Assembly: GCF_003382365.1 (NCBI RefSeq)
Contig: NZ_QTSU01000001.1
Span: 1,302,001 to 1,366,000 of the forward strand
DNA: 64,000 bases
Direction: 5' to 3'
DNA from: Lysobacter silvisoli
Lineage (GTDB): Bacteria; Pseudomonadota; Gammaproteobacteria; Xanthomonadales; Xanthomonadaceae
Shown here: positions 17,029-29,524 of the stretch, piece by piece
Layout of the letters: each line of letters opens with the position of its first letter
How positions within the stretch are numbered: position 1 is the stretch's first letter
Made by a program: the position numbers and the translations under genes
The notes under the pieces: model-generated
Seen by the model: only the letters and a program-made list of their open reading frames with translations
The model's database searches: none
What the model was told of the DNA's origin: nothing

Positions 17029-18750
17029 TCAAGCGTCCGCCGATTCCCGATGCACCACCACCAGCTGGATCGCATCCCCGCCGCGATAATCGTCCGGCTC
17101 CAAACGATAAGCGATGCGCACGCGCGCCGGCGGCGGATTGCCGTGCCAGCCGTTGAACTCGATGGCGTTCAGGCGCCGGCCCTGATGGCCGAGTTCCAAC
17201 TTGAGGTGGCGTTCGCCGACCACGCGCCAAGCCAGTACCGGGAATTCGCCGTCGAACTGGGGTTCGGGAAAGCCCTGTCCCCAAGGCCCGCCGTCGCGCA
17301 GGCATTCGGCGCTGCGGCGGTCGAAGTCGGCCGGGTCCAGTTCGCCGTCGCTGAGCACGTCGGCCTGCAGCAGTTCCGGCGTCAGCAGCGCCTGCGCGCA
17401 AGCCTCGAACGCGGCGCGGAAGGCCTCGAGCGCGTCGCGCCGCAGCGACAGGCCGGCGGCCATGGCGTGGCCGCCGAAGCGTTCGATCAGCTGCGGATGG
17501 CGCGCGGCCACGTCGGCCAGCGCATCGCGGATGTGGAAACCGGGAATCGAGCGCGCCGAGCCGCGCAGCGCGTCGCTGCCGGGCTCGGCCGGGGCGAAGG
17601 CGATCACCGGGCGGTGCACGCGCTCCTTCATTTTCGAGGCGACCAGACCGACCACGCCGGGGTGCCAGTCCGGGTCGTACAGGCAGAGCGCGGCCGGATC
17701 GCGGGTGGCGTCCAGGCTCACGCGCGCGAACGCGGCGGCGGCTTCGTCGGTCATCTGCTGCTGCACCGCGCGGCGCTCGGCGTTGATCTCGTTGAGCGCG
17801 TGGGCGATCTCGCGCGCCTGCGACTCGCTCTCGGTCAGCAGGCATTCGATGCCCAGGGCCATGTCTTCCAGGCGCCCGGCGGCGTTGAGCCGCGGCGCCA
17901 GCGCATAGCCGATGTCGGTGGCGGTGAGCCGGCCGGCATCGCGCTGCGCGACTTCGATCAGCGCGCGCAAACCGGCGCAGCCCTGGCCCGCGCGCAGGCG
18001 GCGCAGGCCGGCGGCGACCAGGGCGCGGTTGTTGGCGTCCAACGGCACCAGATCGGCCACGGTGCCTACCGCGACCAGATCCAGCAGGCTCTGCAGGTCC
18101 GGTCCCTGCCATTCGCAGCGGCCTTGCTCGCGACGGTGGCGGCGCAGCGCCAGCAGCACGTAGAACATCACGCCCACCCCGGCCAGCGCCTTGCTCGGGA
18201 AGGCGTCGCCGTCCAGGTTGGGATCGACGATGGCGTCCGCCGGCGGCAGGCGTTCGCCCGGCAGATGGTGATCGGTGACCAGCACGCGCCAGCCGCGCGC
18301 CTTGGCCGCGGCGATGCCGGCGTGACAGGCGATGCCGTGATCGACGGTGACCAGCAGTTCGGGCTGCAGCGCGGACAGCTCCTCCACCAGCGCCGGCGAC
18401 AGGCCGTAGCCGTGGACGATGCGGTTGGGCACTGCATGCGAGACGCGGCGCGCGCCGAGCATGCGCAGGCCGCGCACGCCGACCGCGCAGGCGGTGGCGC
18501 CGTCGCAATCGAAGTCGCCGACCACCACGATGTGCTGGTCGCGCTCGATCGCCTCGTCCAGCAGGGCCACGGCCGCGTCCAGGCCGCCCATCGCGTCCGG
18601 CGGCAACAGCTGCGCCAGGCGCGGCTGCGCCTGCTCGATCGCGGTCGCGCCACGCGCGGCGTAGACCCGGCGCAGCAGCGGCGGCACGTGCTCGGGCCAG
18701 GCGCCGGGGTCGGCGATGGCGCGGCGGCGCAGGCGGGCGTTGGGCGTCAT
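17029..18750 (-). CDS. recJ: Single-stranded-DNA-specific exonuclease RecJ
   Basis: Protein of 573 residues, the usual length for proteobacterial RecJ. DHH-family metal-binding motifs are visible: DFDCDGATAC (motif I), TVDHGIAC, VTDHHLPGE (the DHH motif) and a C-terminal DHHA1 part with RFGGHAMAAGLSL. RecJ is a 5'-to-3' ssDNA exonuclease in recombination and mismatch repair. ATG at 18750 overlaps the stop of the upstream phosphoglycerate-mutase-like gene (ATGA), so the two are co-translated. A recJ position near greA and carAB is normal in xanthomonads. Confidence 0.97.
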   Translation of the reverse strand: MTPNARLRRRAIADPGAWPEHVPPLLRRVYAARGATAIEQAQPRLAQLLPPDAMGGLDAAVALLDEAIERDQHIVVVGDFDCDGATACAVGVRGLRMLGARRVSHAVPNRIVHGYGLSPALVEELSALQPELLVTVDHGIACHAGIAAAKARGWRVLVTDHHLPGERLPPADAIVDPNLDGDAFPSKALAGVGVMFYVLLALRRHRREQGRCEWQGPDLQSLLDLVAVGTVADLVPLDANNRALVAAGLRRLRAGQGCAGLRALIEVAQRDAGRLTATDIGYALAPRLNAAGRLEDMALGIECLLTESESQAREIAHALNEINAERRAVQQQMTDEAAAAFARVSLDATRDPAALCLYDPDWHPGVVGLVASKMKERVHRPVIAFAPAEPGSDALRGSARSIPGFHIRDALADVAARHPQLIERFGGHAMAAGLSLRRDALEAFRAAFEACAQALLTPELLQADVLSDGELDPADFDRRSAECLRDGGPWGQGFPEPQFDGEFPVLAWRVVGERHLKLELGHQGRRLNAIEFNGWHGNPPPARVRIAYRLEPDDYRGGDAIQLVVVHRESADA

Positions 18751-19694
18751 GGCTGCGGCGAACGCAGCGGCCGGCGCCAGAAGCGCCAGCCTTGGCCGCG
18801 CGCCAGCGCGTAGGCGCTGCCGTCGGCGAAATCCAGTTCGATGCGCGCGAGCTCGCCGGCGTCCAGCTGCGCGCACAGCGGCGCCAGCCAGTCGCGCTGC
18901 AAGGCGTCCAGATCGCGCGAGCGGCGCAGGTCGATCGCGGTGCTGCCCTCGCCCGCCGCCCAACGCGGCGGCAGGCCGGCGACGGCGGCGCCGGCCAGCG
19001 CCCCCAGCGCGGTCAGGGCTTCGTCGTCGCTGCAGATGCGCGCGTAGTCGCTGCGCACGTGGTCGGGCAGCACGCCCGCGCCCCAGAACCACAGCGAGTT
19101 CACCGGCGCCAGGCCAGCGGCGATGCGTTGGGCGTTGCGCGGGTGGTTGTGCAGCAGCACCTGGGCCTCGCTGAGCAGCGCGCGCCAGCGCCGGCCCTCG
19201 GCGCTGGCGTCGGCGGCGTCGGGCAGGTGCTCGAACAGGTCGGCGCCGAGCGCGGTCTCCGGCGAGTCGAACGCCGGCAGGCGCGCGCCGGCCGGCAGGC
19301 GCAGGTACCAGCGCGACGGCGCAGGCGCGTCGATGGGGAAACCGGCGTCGCCGAACAGCGGCTTGAGCGGACGCACGAATTCGGCGGCCTCGGCCGCATC
19401 CAGGTGCAAGGCCTGGCCGTAGGCGAGCAGGCGCGCGCCGTTGATATCCGGCCGCACATAGGCCGGATCGGCGCGCAGCCAGGCCGCGTGGGCGGCGTCG
19501 CCGGCGTCGCGCTGGCGCGTGGCCGCGGCCACCGGCCAGCCGCGCGGCAGCACGTCGAGCACGCGCGCGAGCGCGTCGCCGGTGCGCTGCGACCGGTCCG
19601 CGCGCGCGAGGCGGCGGCCCAGGTCTTCGCTCAGGCGCTGGCCGCCGTAGCGTTCGCGCTCGGGCAGCAGCAGGGTGACGTGGGGGGCGCCCAT
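18747..19694 (-). CDS. Phosphoglycerate-mutase-like protein of Xanthomonadaceae (function uncertain)
   Basis: Protein of 315 residues, MGAPHVTLLLPERERYGGQR at the start. Xanthomonad relatives upstream of recJ are often labelled phosphoglycerate mutase, in reference to the apgM/COG3635-like fold. Segments that stand out are APSRWYLRLPAG, EAQVLLHNHPRN and NSLWFWGAGVLP, the last typical of the family's substrate-binding region. I see no complete catalytic set for a mutase and would not assign a reaction. It overlaps recJ by 4 nt and follows greA by 17 nt, so it is likely part of a greA-recJ transcript. Confidence 0.7.
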   Translation of the reverse strand: MGAPHVTLLLPERERYGGQRLSEDLGRRLARADRSQRTGDALARVLDVLPRGWPVAAATRQRDAGDAAHAAWLRADPAYVRPDINGARLLAYGQALHLDAAEAAEFVRPLKPLFGDAGFPIDAPAPSRWYLRLPAGARLPAFDSPETALGADLFEHLPDAADASAEGRRWRALLSEAQVLLHNHPRNAQRIAAGLAPVNSLWFWGAGVLPDHVRSDYARICSDDEALTALGALAGAAVAGLPPRWAAGEGSTAIDLRRSRDLDALQRDWLAPLCAQLDAGELARIELDFADGSAYALARGQGWRFWRRPLRSPQP

Positions 19695-19711
19695 GCGCGG
19701 CGCGGGCCGGC

Positions 19712-20188
19712 TCAGCCGGCGTAGCTCACGCCGACGATTTCGTACTCGCGGGTGCCGCCCGGCGCCTCGATGACGACGCTGTCGCCCTCGTGCTTGCCGA
19801 TCAGGGCGCGCGCCACCGGCGAGGAGATCGCGATCAGACCCTGTTTGATGTCCGCTTCCAGGTCGCCGACGATCTGGTAGGTGTGCTCTTCGTCGGTGTC
19901 CACGTCGGTCAGTTCGACGGTGGCGCCGAACACGATCTTGGAACCGGCGTTGAGCGTGGCCACGTCGATCAGCTGGGCGTGCGAGAGCTCGGACTCGAGC
20001 TGCTTGATCCGGCCTTCGATGAAACTCTGCTGTTCGCGCGCGGCGTGGTACTCGGCGTTTTCCTTCAGGTCGCCGTGGGCGCGGGCTTCGGCGATCGCAT
20101 TGATCACGGCCGGCCGCTTGACCGACTTCAGCTCATCCAGTTCCGCGCGCAGGCGCTGCGCGCCCTTCACCGTGATCGGTGCTCTCAT
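19712..20188 (-). CDS. greA: Transcription elongation factor GreA
   Basis: Protein of 158 residues, the standard size. The N-terminal coiled-coil arm carries [20 protein letters not shown] with the acidic tip residues (D and E of GDLKENAEY) that enter the RNA polymerase secondary channel; the C-terminal domain contains [20 protein letters not shown]. It stimulates cleavage of backtracked transcripts. ATG at 20188 is preceded by GAGGAAG. The gene lies 149 nt downstream of carB; a strong hairpin at 20302-20329 lies in that gap. Confidence 0.97.
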   Translation of the reverse strand: MRAPITVKGAQRLRAELDELKSVKRPAVINAIAEARAHGDLKENAEYHAAREQQSFIEGRIKQLESELSHAQLIDVATLNAGSKIVFGATVELTDVDTDEEHTYQIVGDLEADIKQGLIAISSPVARALIGKHEGDSVVIEAPGGTREYEIVGVSYAG

Positions 20189-20301
20189 GACTGCTTCCTC
20201 ATGCCGGCCCAGCCGGCGCCATCTTTGTCCAATCGGGATTGTGCCGCGAACGCGGCCGCTTGGCACCCCGTCCGGGGCGCCCCTGCCGCGGCGGCGGCTG
20301 G

Positions 20302-20329
20302 GCGGACGCGGGCCTGGGCCCGCGTCCGC
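20302..20329 (-). terminator. Strong GC hairpin after carB (no U-tract)
   Basis: GCGGACGCGGGCC (20302-20314) pairs perfectly with GGCCCGCGTCCGC (20317-20329), starting 8 nt after the carB stop on the minus strand. There is no downstream T-run, so it may be a partial terminator or a 3'-end stabiliser before greA. Confidence 0.5.
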
Positions 20330-20337
20330 AGCGGGAC

Positions 20338-23586
<3,249 letters not shown>

Positions 23587-23591
23587 TTAGC

Positions 23592-24248
23592 TCACTCGAA
23601 AATCGTGGAAGTCGAAACGTTGCAGGTGGTCATGGCGCCCAGCATCAGCTTGGTCACCAGGCGCGCGCCGATGCTCTTGCCGGCGTCGCTGTTCTGTTCG
23701 GCGCTCTTGCCCGGGTCGAAGGCGTCGCCGATGCCGACCAGCTCGCGCAGCGGCGCGTGCTTGGGCTCGCTGATGAATTCGACGAAGGACAGCATCTGGT
23801 CGGCCTTCATCTTCTTGATCACGTCGGCGGCCTCGACCTTCTGTCCGGTCTGGGCCTCGCTGACGCCGGCATTGATGAAGTCGCCGAACACGCTGGCCGC
23901 ACCGCCTTCGAGCAGCTTGAGGTCGGCGCCGACGCGGCCGGGGTTGGCCTGGGCGTAGGCGGCGACCTCGGCGCGCTTGCTGCGCTGGTAGCCCTGCGAG
24001 GACAGCTCGCGGCGCAGGCAGCCCAGCTGGGCCGGGTCGACCTTGCGGGCCTTGCCCTGCAACGGCCAGGTGGGATCGGCGGCGGCGGCATCGTCGAGGA
24101 TCTTGCCGAAGGGCAGCATCTGCACCAGCACGCCGGTCAGGCGCTCGACCTGGGCGTCGCCGGCGGCCTGCGCCGAGGCGGCCAGCGGCGCCAGCGCGAT
24201 CAGGGCGACGGCGGCGGCGCGGATGCAGGCGATTCGAATCTGGGTCAT
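23592..24248 (-). CDS. Exported protein of unknown function between carA and carB
   Basis: Protein of 218 residues with a clear signal peptide (MTQIRIACIRAAAVALIALA, cleavage after ASAQA). The mature part contains ADPTWPLQGKARKVDPAQLG and CLRRELSSQGYQRSKRAEV, with a second half rich in helix (EAADVIKKMKADQMLSFVEF). It resembles the small helical periplasmic proteins (DUF2059-like) common in this family, but I do not recognise it firmly. GGAG sits 7 nt before ATG at 24248. It ends 5 nt before the carB ATG, so it is co-transcribed with carB. Confidence 0.75.
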   Translation of the reverse strand: MTQIRIACIRAAAVALIALAPLAASAQAAGDAQVERLTGVLVQMLPFGKILDDAAAADPTWPLQGKARKVDPAQLGCLRRELSSQGYQRSKRAEVAAYAQANPGRVGADLKLLEGGAASVFGDFINAGVSEAQTGQKVEAADVIKKMKADQMLSFVEFISEPKHAPLRELVGIGDAFDPGKSAEQNSDAGKSIGARLVTKLMLGAMTTCNVSTSTIFE

Positions 24249-24300
24249 TCCATGTCTCCGTTGGGGTCGCGTCGCAAGTCGTTGGTGGGCAAAGCGCACA

Positions 24301-24744
24301 TCAGTACAGGCGGTCCTGCCAGTCCGAGGGCGGCAGCCAGGTGATGCGGTCGGGCTCGCTCGCATCGATCGCGCCCGCGCGCACGGCCTGCAGCACCGCG
24401 GCGTTCATCGCCGGCCAGTCGGCGGCAGCGGCGCCGATCTGCGCGCCGATGCGGTTGTTGTGCGCGTCCATCGCGCGGCCGCGGTTGCCTTCGCCGCCGC
24501 GTTCCATGACCTGGGTGACCAGGTCCACCAGCCGCGGCGAGGTCGTGTAGGCGACCACCGCGCTGGCCAGGCTGTGCCGGTAGGCGTCGGCCGGGCCGTT
24601 GCGCCCACCCGGCAGGTCCGCGGCGAAGAAGCGCGAGTACACCGCCACCAGCACGAACGCCGGATACACCGCGAGCAGCGCAGCAACGGCCAGCCACCGG
24701 CGCCAGCGGCGCTTGGGCTTGCCCGGCGCGGACGCGGCGGCCAT
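24301..24744 (-). CDS. Small membrane-anchored protein of unknown function
   Basis: Protein of 147 residues with a positively charged N-terminus and one transmembrane helix (about 18-37, LAVAALLAVYPAFVLVAVYS). A periplasmic domain follows with SLASAVVAYTTSPRLVDLVT and GGEGNRGRAMDAHNNRIGAQ. The segment RAMDAHNNRIG followed by WLPPSDW resembles DUF6973-like 'N-R-x-G' proteins, but this is only an impression. It starts within the stop of the preceding gene (TGATG), one of three linked genes between carA and carB. Confidence 0.65.
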   Translation of the reverse strand: MAAASAPGKPKRRWRRWLAVAALLAVYPAFVLVAVYSRFFAADLPGGRNGPADAYRHSLASAVVAYTTSPRLVDLVTQVMERGGEGNRGRAMDAHNNRIGAQIGAAAADWPAMNAAVLQAVRAGAIDASEPDRITWLPPSDWQDRLY

Positions 24745-25319
24745 CACCGCTCCAGCGACACGCCGCAGCGCTGCGCGACCTGGGCCACGAGCTGGTCGAT
24801 CTCGGCCTCGTCGGGCGCGGTGTCGGGGAAATCGCGCTGCAGCACGGCCGCGGCCGGACTCTGCATGAACAGCATCACCTGCTGCAGCTCTTCGGCGTTC
24901 ATGTCCTTGAAGAACTGCACGTCCGGCTGCGGGTTCTGGCCGCTGACCTGGCGGTCGATGCTGGCGTTGACCTGCTGACGCATGCCGGCGAAGAACTTGG
25001 CGCCGCCCTCGGTCTGGCCGAAGCGCGACCACGCGGCGATGGTCTCGCCGTCGCCGAACAGGGTGCGGAAGGAGTCGCGCATCTGCGCCTCGAACGGCGG
25101 CAGCACCTGGTCGCGGATGCAGCCGCGCTCCTGGCCGCTGAGGGTCTTGAACTCCTCGGCCTTGTCGATCTTGCCGGCGATCACGTTGCGGATCGCGGTG
25201 TCGAACCCCAGCAGCTGCTGGATGGTCCGCACCTCCGCGTCGGTGGGCACGGCGGCCGCGGCGGCGCCGGACAGCGCCACGCTCAGGGCCAGCGCGATGC
25301 GCGCCAGCGCCGTGCTCAC
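24744..25319 (-). CDS. Exported helical protein of unknown function
   Basis: Protein of 191 residues starting at GTG 25319, which overlaps the carA stop (GTGA). A signal peptide ([20 protein letters not shown]) precedes a helical domain with [40 protein letters not shown] and [20 protein letters not shown]. This resembles DUF2059-type periplasmic proteins and the first gene of the trio at 23592-24248. Tight overlap with carA implies joint expression. No function can be assigned. Confidence 0.7.
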   Translation of the reverse strand: MSTALARIALALSVALSGAAAAAVPTDAEVRTIQQLLGFDTAIRNVIAGKIDKAEEFKTLSGQERGCIRDQVLPPFEAQMRDSFRTLFGDGETIAAWSRFGQTEGGAKFFAGMRQQVNASIDRQVSGQNPQPDVQFFKDMNAEELQQVMLFMQSPAAAVLQRDFPDTAPDEAEIDQLVAQVAQRCGVSLER

Positions 25320-26452
25320 GAGGCGCGCCCCGCGGCGGCCATGCTGGCCACGAAGCGATCGAACAGCGGCGCCACGTCGTGCGGGCCGGGGCTGGCTTCC
25401 GGATGGCCCTGGAAGCTGAAGGCCGGCGCGTCGGTCAGCTCGATGCCCTGATTGCTGCCGTCGAACAAGGAACGATGGATCACCCGCACGTTGGCCGGCA
25501 GGGTGGTCTCGTCGACCGCGAAGCCGTGGTTCTGCGAGGTGATCATGACCCGGCCGCTGTCCAGGTCCTGCACCGGATGGTTGGCGCCGTGGTGGCCGAA
25601 CTTCATCTTCAGCGTCTTCGCGCCCGCGGCCAGGCCCAGCAGCTGGTGGCCCAGGCAGATGCCGAAGGTCGGGATCTTGCGCGCCAGGAACTGCTTGATC
25701 GCGGCGATCGCGTAGTCGCAGGGCTCCGGGTCGCCGGGGCCGTTGGACAGGAATACGCCGTCGGGGTTCAGCGCCAGCACGTCGGCGGCCGCGGTCTGCG
25801 CCGGCACCACGGTCACCTGGCAGCCGCGCTCGGCCAGCATGCGCAGGATGTTGCGCTTCACGCCGAAGTCGTAAGCCACCACGTGGAACTTGGGCTCGGC
25901 CCGGACGAAGGCGTTGGCATCCAGGTCCAGCTGGCCGTCGCGCCATTCGTAGCGCTCGCGGGTGCTCACGTCCTTGGCCAGGTCCATGCCCTTGAGGCCG
26001 GGGAACTTGCGCGCGGCTTCGATGGCGCGGGCCGCGTCGATGCCCTCGCCCGCCATCAGCGCGCCGTTCTGGGCGCCGCGGTCGCGCAGCAGCCGGGTCA
26101 GCTTGCGGGTGTCGATGTCGGCGATGGCGACCACGCCGCGCTCGGCCAGCCACTGCGGCAGCGCGGCCTGGCTGCGCCAGTTGCTGGGGCGCCGCGGCAC
26201 GTCGCGCACGATCAGGCCCGAGGCCCAGACCTGGCCGGCCTCGTCGTCCTGGTCGGTGCAGCCGGTGTTACCCACGTGCGGATAGGTCAGCGTAACCAGC
26301 TGGCGCGCGTAGGACGGGTCGGTGAGGATTTCCTGGTAGCCGGTGATGGCGGTGTTGAATACGACTTCGCCGACGCTGAGGCCGGGCGCGCCTACGGAAA
26401 CGCCCTCGAACACGGTGCCGTCTTCGAGAGCGAGGATTGCGGGTTGGGTCAC
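25316..26452 (-). CDS. carA: Carbamoyl-phosphate synthase small subunit (glutaminase)
   Basis: Protein of 378 residues. N-terminal CPSase domain ([36 protein letters not shown]) and a C-terminal class I glutamine amidotransferase with the catalytic Cys in [13 protein letters not shown] and the His/Glu in [13 protein letters not shown]. It hydrolyses glutamine and channels ammonia to CarB. The gene follows dapB at a distance of 364 nt and ends overlapping the first of three interposed small genes. Confidence 0.98.
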   Translation of the reverse strand: MTQPAILALEDGTVFEGVSVGAPGLSVGEVVFNTAITGYQEILTDPSYARQLVTLTYPHVGNTGCTDQDDEAGQVWASGLIVRDVPRRPSNWRSQAALPQWLAERGVVAIADIDTRKLTRLLRDRGAQNGALMAGEGIDAARAIEAARKFPGLKGMDLAKDVSTRERYEWRDGQLDLDANAFVRAEPKFHVVAYDFGVKRNILRMLAERGCQVTVVPAQTAAADVLALNPDGVFLSNGPGDPEPCDYAIAAIKQFLARKIPTFGICLGHQLLGLAAGAKTLKMKFGHHGANHPVQDLDSGRVMITSQNHGFAVDETTLPANVRVIHRSLFDGSNQGIELTDAPAFSFQGHPEASPGPHDVAPLFDRFVASMAAAGRAS

Positions 26453-26816
26453 GGGGGTCGCCTTGGCTGCCGGGGGTACTGACCCCTCCAGCGCACGCCG
26501 GCAAAACCGGCTTGCAGCAAAGCGCGGACGCGGTGCGGGACCGGTCCGGCGGAAGGGGTTCAGGCGAGCGGGAATTGTACCGGCGCCGGCCGGCGAACGC
26601 CAGCGAAACCGCGCCCGTGGCGTGTACCGGGCGTGGCGACTGTGGGCCGGGCTACGCCGGGAGCCGAGCGCGGCAGGCGGGCCCCTTCGCCGTCGTTCCG
26701 GCGCAAGCGGGAACCCATTTTGCTTTCGATTCGCAGGGCCGGGCCGAGGCTGGGGAGGCCAAGATCCAAACGGGTTCCGGCTTGCGCCGGAATGACGGGG
26801 CCTGGGGTTCCCGACC
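26453..26816. other. 364-nt gap between dapB and carA with a long inverted repeat
   Basis: No gene is supported here. The dapB-proximal half holds the inverted repeat at 26690-26798. The carA-proximal half (26453-26689) should carry the carA promoter and, by analogy with other proteobacteria, possibly pyrimidine/arginine control sites; I could not identify them. Confidence 0.6.
26690..26798. repeat. Dispersed long inverted repeat, copy 1
   Basis: Arms of about 27 nt, CCGTCGTTCCGGCGCAAGCG at 26690 onward and GGGTTCCGGCTTGCGCCGGA at 26772 onward, face each other across 55 nt. The same design recurs at 56925-57037, including the adjoining CCCATTTTG. Each arm also has its own small palindrome (CCGGCGCAAGCCGG). 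It is a REP/BIME-like intergenic element. Confidence 0.8.
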
Positions 26817-27542
26817 CTACAGATTCGGGAACATCAGCTCCGCCAGCCGGTAGCGCCCCGGCGCCTGCCGGGCCAGCTTCAGCGCCGCCTCCAGCGCGCC
26901 GCGGGCGAAGATGTCGCGGTTGGTGGCGCGGTGGATCAGCTCCAGGCGCTCGCCGGCGCTGGCGAACTGCACCAGGTGCTCGCCGACGATGTCGCCCGCG
27001 CGCAGGCTGGCGTAATGCGGCTCGCTGCCGCGGCCGATCGCCACCGCCTGGCCCAGGTGCAGGGCCGTGCCCGAGGGCGCGTCCAGCTTGCGGGTGTGGT
27101 GGGCCTCGATCAGGTCGCAGTCCCAGGCCGGCAGCGCGGCGGCGGCGCGGCGCACCAGTTCGGTCAGCACCGCCACGCCCAGGCTGTAATTGGCCGCCCA
27201 GACCACGGCGATGCCGGCCGAGGCCGCATCGATGGCCTGGTTCTGCGCCGAGGACAGGCCGGTGGTGCCGGAAACCAAGGCACAACCGCGCTGGACGCAC
27301 AGCGCCAGCACCGGGTCGAAGCCTTCGGGCAGGCTGAAATCGATGGCCACGTCGAACTCGGGCACGCCGTTCAGCTCGCTGGCGGCGAACTGCGGCACGC
27401 CCTCGACCACGCGCTGCGCCGGCGATTTGCGCGCCACCGCGGCGGCCACGCTCAGATCGTCGCGTTCGGCGGCCAGGCGCAGCAGGGCCTGGCCCATGCG
27501 CCCGGAGGCGCCGTGGATCAGCAATCGCAGGGGGCTAGTCAT
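26817..27542 (-). CDS. dapB: 4-hydroxy-tetrahydrodipicolinate reductase
   Basis: Protein of 241 residues, slightly shorter than E. coli DapB (273). It has the NAD(P)H-binding glycine motif [10 protein letters not shown] near the N-terminus, IDFSLPEGF, the active-site segment [17 protein letters not shown] and the C-terminal [16 protein letters not shown]. It reduces the dihydrodipicolinate precursor in lysine/diaminopimelate synthesis. ATG at 27542. The location next to carAB is typical of xanthomonads. Confidence 0.97.
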   Translation of the reverse strand: MTSPLRLLIHGASGRMGQALLRLAAERDDLSVAAAVARKSPAQRVVEGVPQFAASELNGVPEFDVAIDFSLPEGFDPVLALCVQRGCALVSGTTGLSSAQNQAIDAASAGIAVVWAANYSLGVAVLTELVRRAAAALPAWDCDLIEAHHTRKLDAPSGTALHLGQAVAIGRGSEPHYASLRAGDIVGEHLVQFASAGERLELIHRATNRDIFARGALEAALKLARQAPGRYRLAELMFPNL

Positions 27543-27596
27543 GCGCGCAGGCTAACGGCTGGCGCGCGGTTTCGACAAGGCGCGCGATGAACTGCG

Positions 27597-28058
27597 TTAT
27601 GGCGGGTAAGCGTCCTGCAGCGTGCGCTTGAACGACAGCCCGGCCGGCCCGACCAGATCGTCGGCACGCCAGCAGCCGGACGCACCGCTGAATTGCAAGG
27701 TCGCGCTACGCATCTGCGCCGGTTCGGAAGGAGCCAGCAGGAAGCGGTAGCTAACGCGCACCGCACGCTCGCCTATCGCCGTGTACTGCGGATCGCGGGC
27801 CTCGCCGTCTTGCGCGTCCAGCCAGGGGTCCGCGCCCAGGGCGCAGAGTTCGCCCTGCGCGGTGCAGTCGTATTCGCGCTGCAACAGGCGATACAACTCC
27901 GCCGTATACAGGTCGCGCGTGGGCGCCGGATCGTCGTTGAAGAATTCGTAGTGACGTTCGAACCAGGCCCGCGCCGCGGCCAGCGGCGTTGCGCCCAGGC
28001 AGGCTGCCTGCGCCGGCATGGCGCAGCACAGCAAGAGCCCCATCGCGATCGCCTTCAT
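27597..28058 (-). CDS. Small exported protein, possibly DUF3828-like
   Basis: Protein of 153 residues with signal peptide MKAIAMGLLLCCAMPAQA, then a single domain: AARAWFERHYEFFNDDPAPT, LYRLLQREYDCTAQGELCAL and VRVSYRFLLAPSEP. The 'a-W-f..y-f-f...l...l..LL' layout recalls DUF3828, a cystatin-like fold found in secreted and immunity-type proteins; not certain. The start at 28058 is set by GGGGAGGGTAGGG directly upstream. It is the last gene of a four-gene minus-strand cassette with the ankyrin and SUKH genes. Confidence 0.7.
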   Translation of the reverse strand: MKAIAMGLLLCCAMPAQAACLGATPLAAARAWFERHYEFFNDDPAPTRDLYTAELYRLLQREYDCTAQGELCALGADPWLDAQDGEARDPQYTAIGERAVRVSYRFLLAPSEPAQMRSATLQFSGASGCWRADDLVGPAGLSFKRTLQDAYPP

Positions 28059-28071
28059 CCCTACCCTCCCC

Positions 28072-28884
28072 TCATTCCGCCGGCAACAGACGCCCGGGCT
28101 CCTGCCCGCGCTCGCGCATGCGCGCTTGCTCGCTGTCGCGCGACAGCGGCGGCCAGCGCAGGCCGCGCGCGACCAGCCGGTCGCGGATCGCCAGCAGCTT
28201 GCGCTGCGCAGGCGAGCCGTCCTGCTGGCGCACGATCTGGAACTGCAACTGACCGGCGAAGGACACGCCGTTGATGTTGACGAACTCCGGCTCGGCGCCA
28301 CGCTCTAGCAGCCAGTCCACGGTGTCCAGGCGCTGATAGGTCAGCGCATGCATCAGCGCGGTATTGCCCAGGCGGTCGTGGCGGTTAATGCGCGCGCCGC
28401 GCTCCAGCAGCAGCGCGGCGAATTCCGTACCCTGCGCCTCCACCGCGTCGAACAGCAGCGGCCGGTCGCCGGGCGCCGCGTCCGCGTTCAAGCCGGCGTC
28501 GAGCAACGCGCGCAGGTACAGCGGGCTCTTGGCGCGCAGCGACACGCCGGCCGCGCTGCCCAGTTCGGGCACCGGCTGCAGCGGATCGGCGCCAGCGGCG
28601 ACCAGCGCGCCCAGCACCTGCAGGCCGGTGGGCTGCTCGCCGAAGGCGTGCTGCAGGGCGAAGAACAACAGGGTCATGTCCTGCGCGCCGGGACGATTGA
28701 GCGTGGGGACGTCGAGCGCGGCCGCCAGGCGTCGCACCTCGTCCACGCGACCGCGCGCGATCGCCTGAGCCAGCGGCAGTTGCTCGCCGGCGAAGATGCG
28801 CTCGGCGGCCGGCACGCGCGCGCCGGCGACGTTGACGCCCAGCAGCGAGGCGCCCAGCGCGATCAGACCCAGCCAGCGACGCAT
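28072..28884 (-). CDS. Exported ankyrin-repeat protein
   Basis: Protein of 270 residues: signal peptide MRRWLGLIALGASLLGVNVA, then about five degenerate ankyrin repeats. The clearest are at about 150-215: GDRPLLFDAVEAQGTEFAAL followed by LLERGA, and NTALMHALTYQRLDTVDWLL followed by ERGA. I chose ATG at 28884 because AGGAG lies 8 nt upstream. A longer frame from 28929, overlapping the previous gene, is possible but puts 15 residues before the signal peptide. Ankyrin proteins bind other proteins; next to a SUKH-domain gene it may belong to an immunity-type module. Confidence 0.75.
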   Translation of the reverse strand: MRRWLGLIALGASLLGVNVAGARVPAAERIFAGEQLPLAQAIARGRVDEVRRLAAALDVPTLNRPGAQDMTLLFFALQHAFGEQPTGLQVLGALVAAGADPLQPVPELGSAAGVSLRAKSPLYLRALLDAGLNADAAPGDRPLLFDAVEAQGTEFAALLLERGARINRHDRLGNTALMHALTYQRLDTVDWLLERGAEPEFVNINGVSFAGQLQFQIVRQQDGSPAQRKLLAIRDRLVARGLRWPPLSRDSEQARMRERGQEPGRLLPAE

Positions 28885-28921
28885 GCCTTGCGCTCCTGCG
28901 GCCAGCGGCGGCCGTTCGCGC

Positions 28922-29524
28922 TCATTCATACCATCGCCAGGCCTGCAGCAGCGCGTCGGCGCGCGCGGCGTCGGCATCCAAAAACGCGGCCAATGCGTCG
29001 CGCACCTGGGCGCGCGCCTGCGGGCGCAAGGCGCCGTCTTCGTCCAGGGCGTCCTCGCCCAGCGCGGTGTAGGCGTCGGCGACCGTGGCGATCGCGCCCA
29101 AGGCGGTGGCCGCATCCCCGGCGATGAGCCGCGGGTTCCAGTCGCCGCCGGCCAGGTCGAAATAGACCCGGCCGCTGCGCAAGTCGTAAATGAAGGGGTG
29201 GCTGCCCTCGTGCGCGATCACCAGCCATTCGTCCTTCCAGCCGCGCAGGCGCTCGCCGCTGAGCCCGTGCCAGCGGTAGCCGGCCTGGCGCGACCACAGA
29301 TGCTGCAGCGGCGGGATCGAGACCGGGTTGCCGCCGCAGGGCAAGTCCAGGCCGACGGGTCCGATATTGGCGTGATGCACGCCGCCCCACGGCCCGATCT
29401 GTCGATAGAAATCCAGCAAATCCGGCGGCAGCGCGAACTCGCCCTGCCAGTCCGAAGCCGGCTGTGCGCGCAGTTCGCCCCAGCGTTCCAGCAAGGGACG
29501 GATCCAGGCGTAGCCGCGGCTCAC
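28922..29524 (-). CDS. SMI1/KNR4 (SUKH) family protein
   Basis: Protein of 200 residues from GTG 29524, which overlaps the previous stop (GTGA). SUKH features: FALPPDLLDFYRQIGPWGGV near the N-terminus, ERLRGWKDEWLVIAHEGSHP and FIYDLRSGRVYFDLAGGDWN, then a helical tail. SUKH proteins are frequent immunity proteins against nuclease toxins in contact-dependent and type VI systems, but some have housekeeping roles. No toxin gene is visible beside it. Confidence 0.72.
   Translation of the reverse strand: MSRGYAWIRPLLERWGELRAQPASDWQGEFALPPDLLDFYRQIGPWGGVHHANIGPVGLDLPCGGNPVSIPPLQHLWSRQAGYRWHGLSGERLRGWKDEWLVIAHEGSHPFIYDLRSGRVYFDLAGGDWNPRLIAGDAATALGAIATVADAYTALGEDALDEDGALRPQARAQVRDALAAFLDADAARADALLQAWRWYE

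Noticed and set aside
28072-28929. Ankyrin protein starting at 28929 (overlap with the SUKH gene)
   Set aside because: It would place 15 extra residues before a good signal peptide; ATG 28884 has AGGAG at proper distance. Kept as an alternative only.
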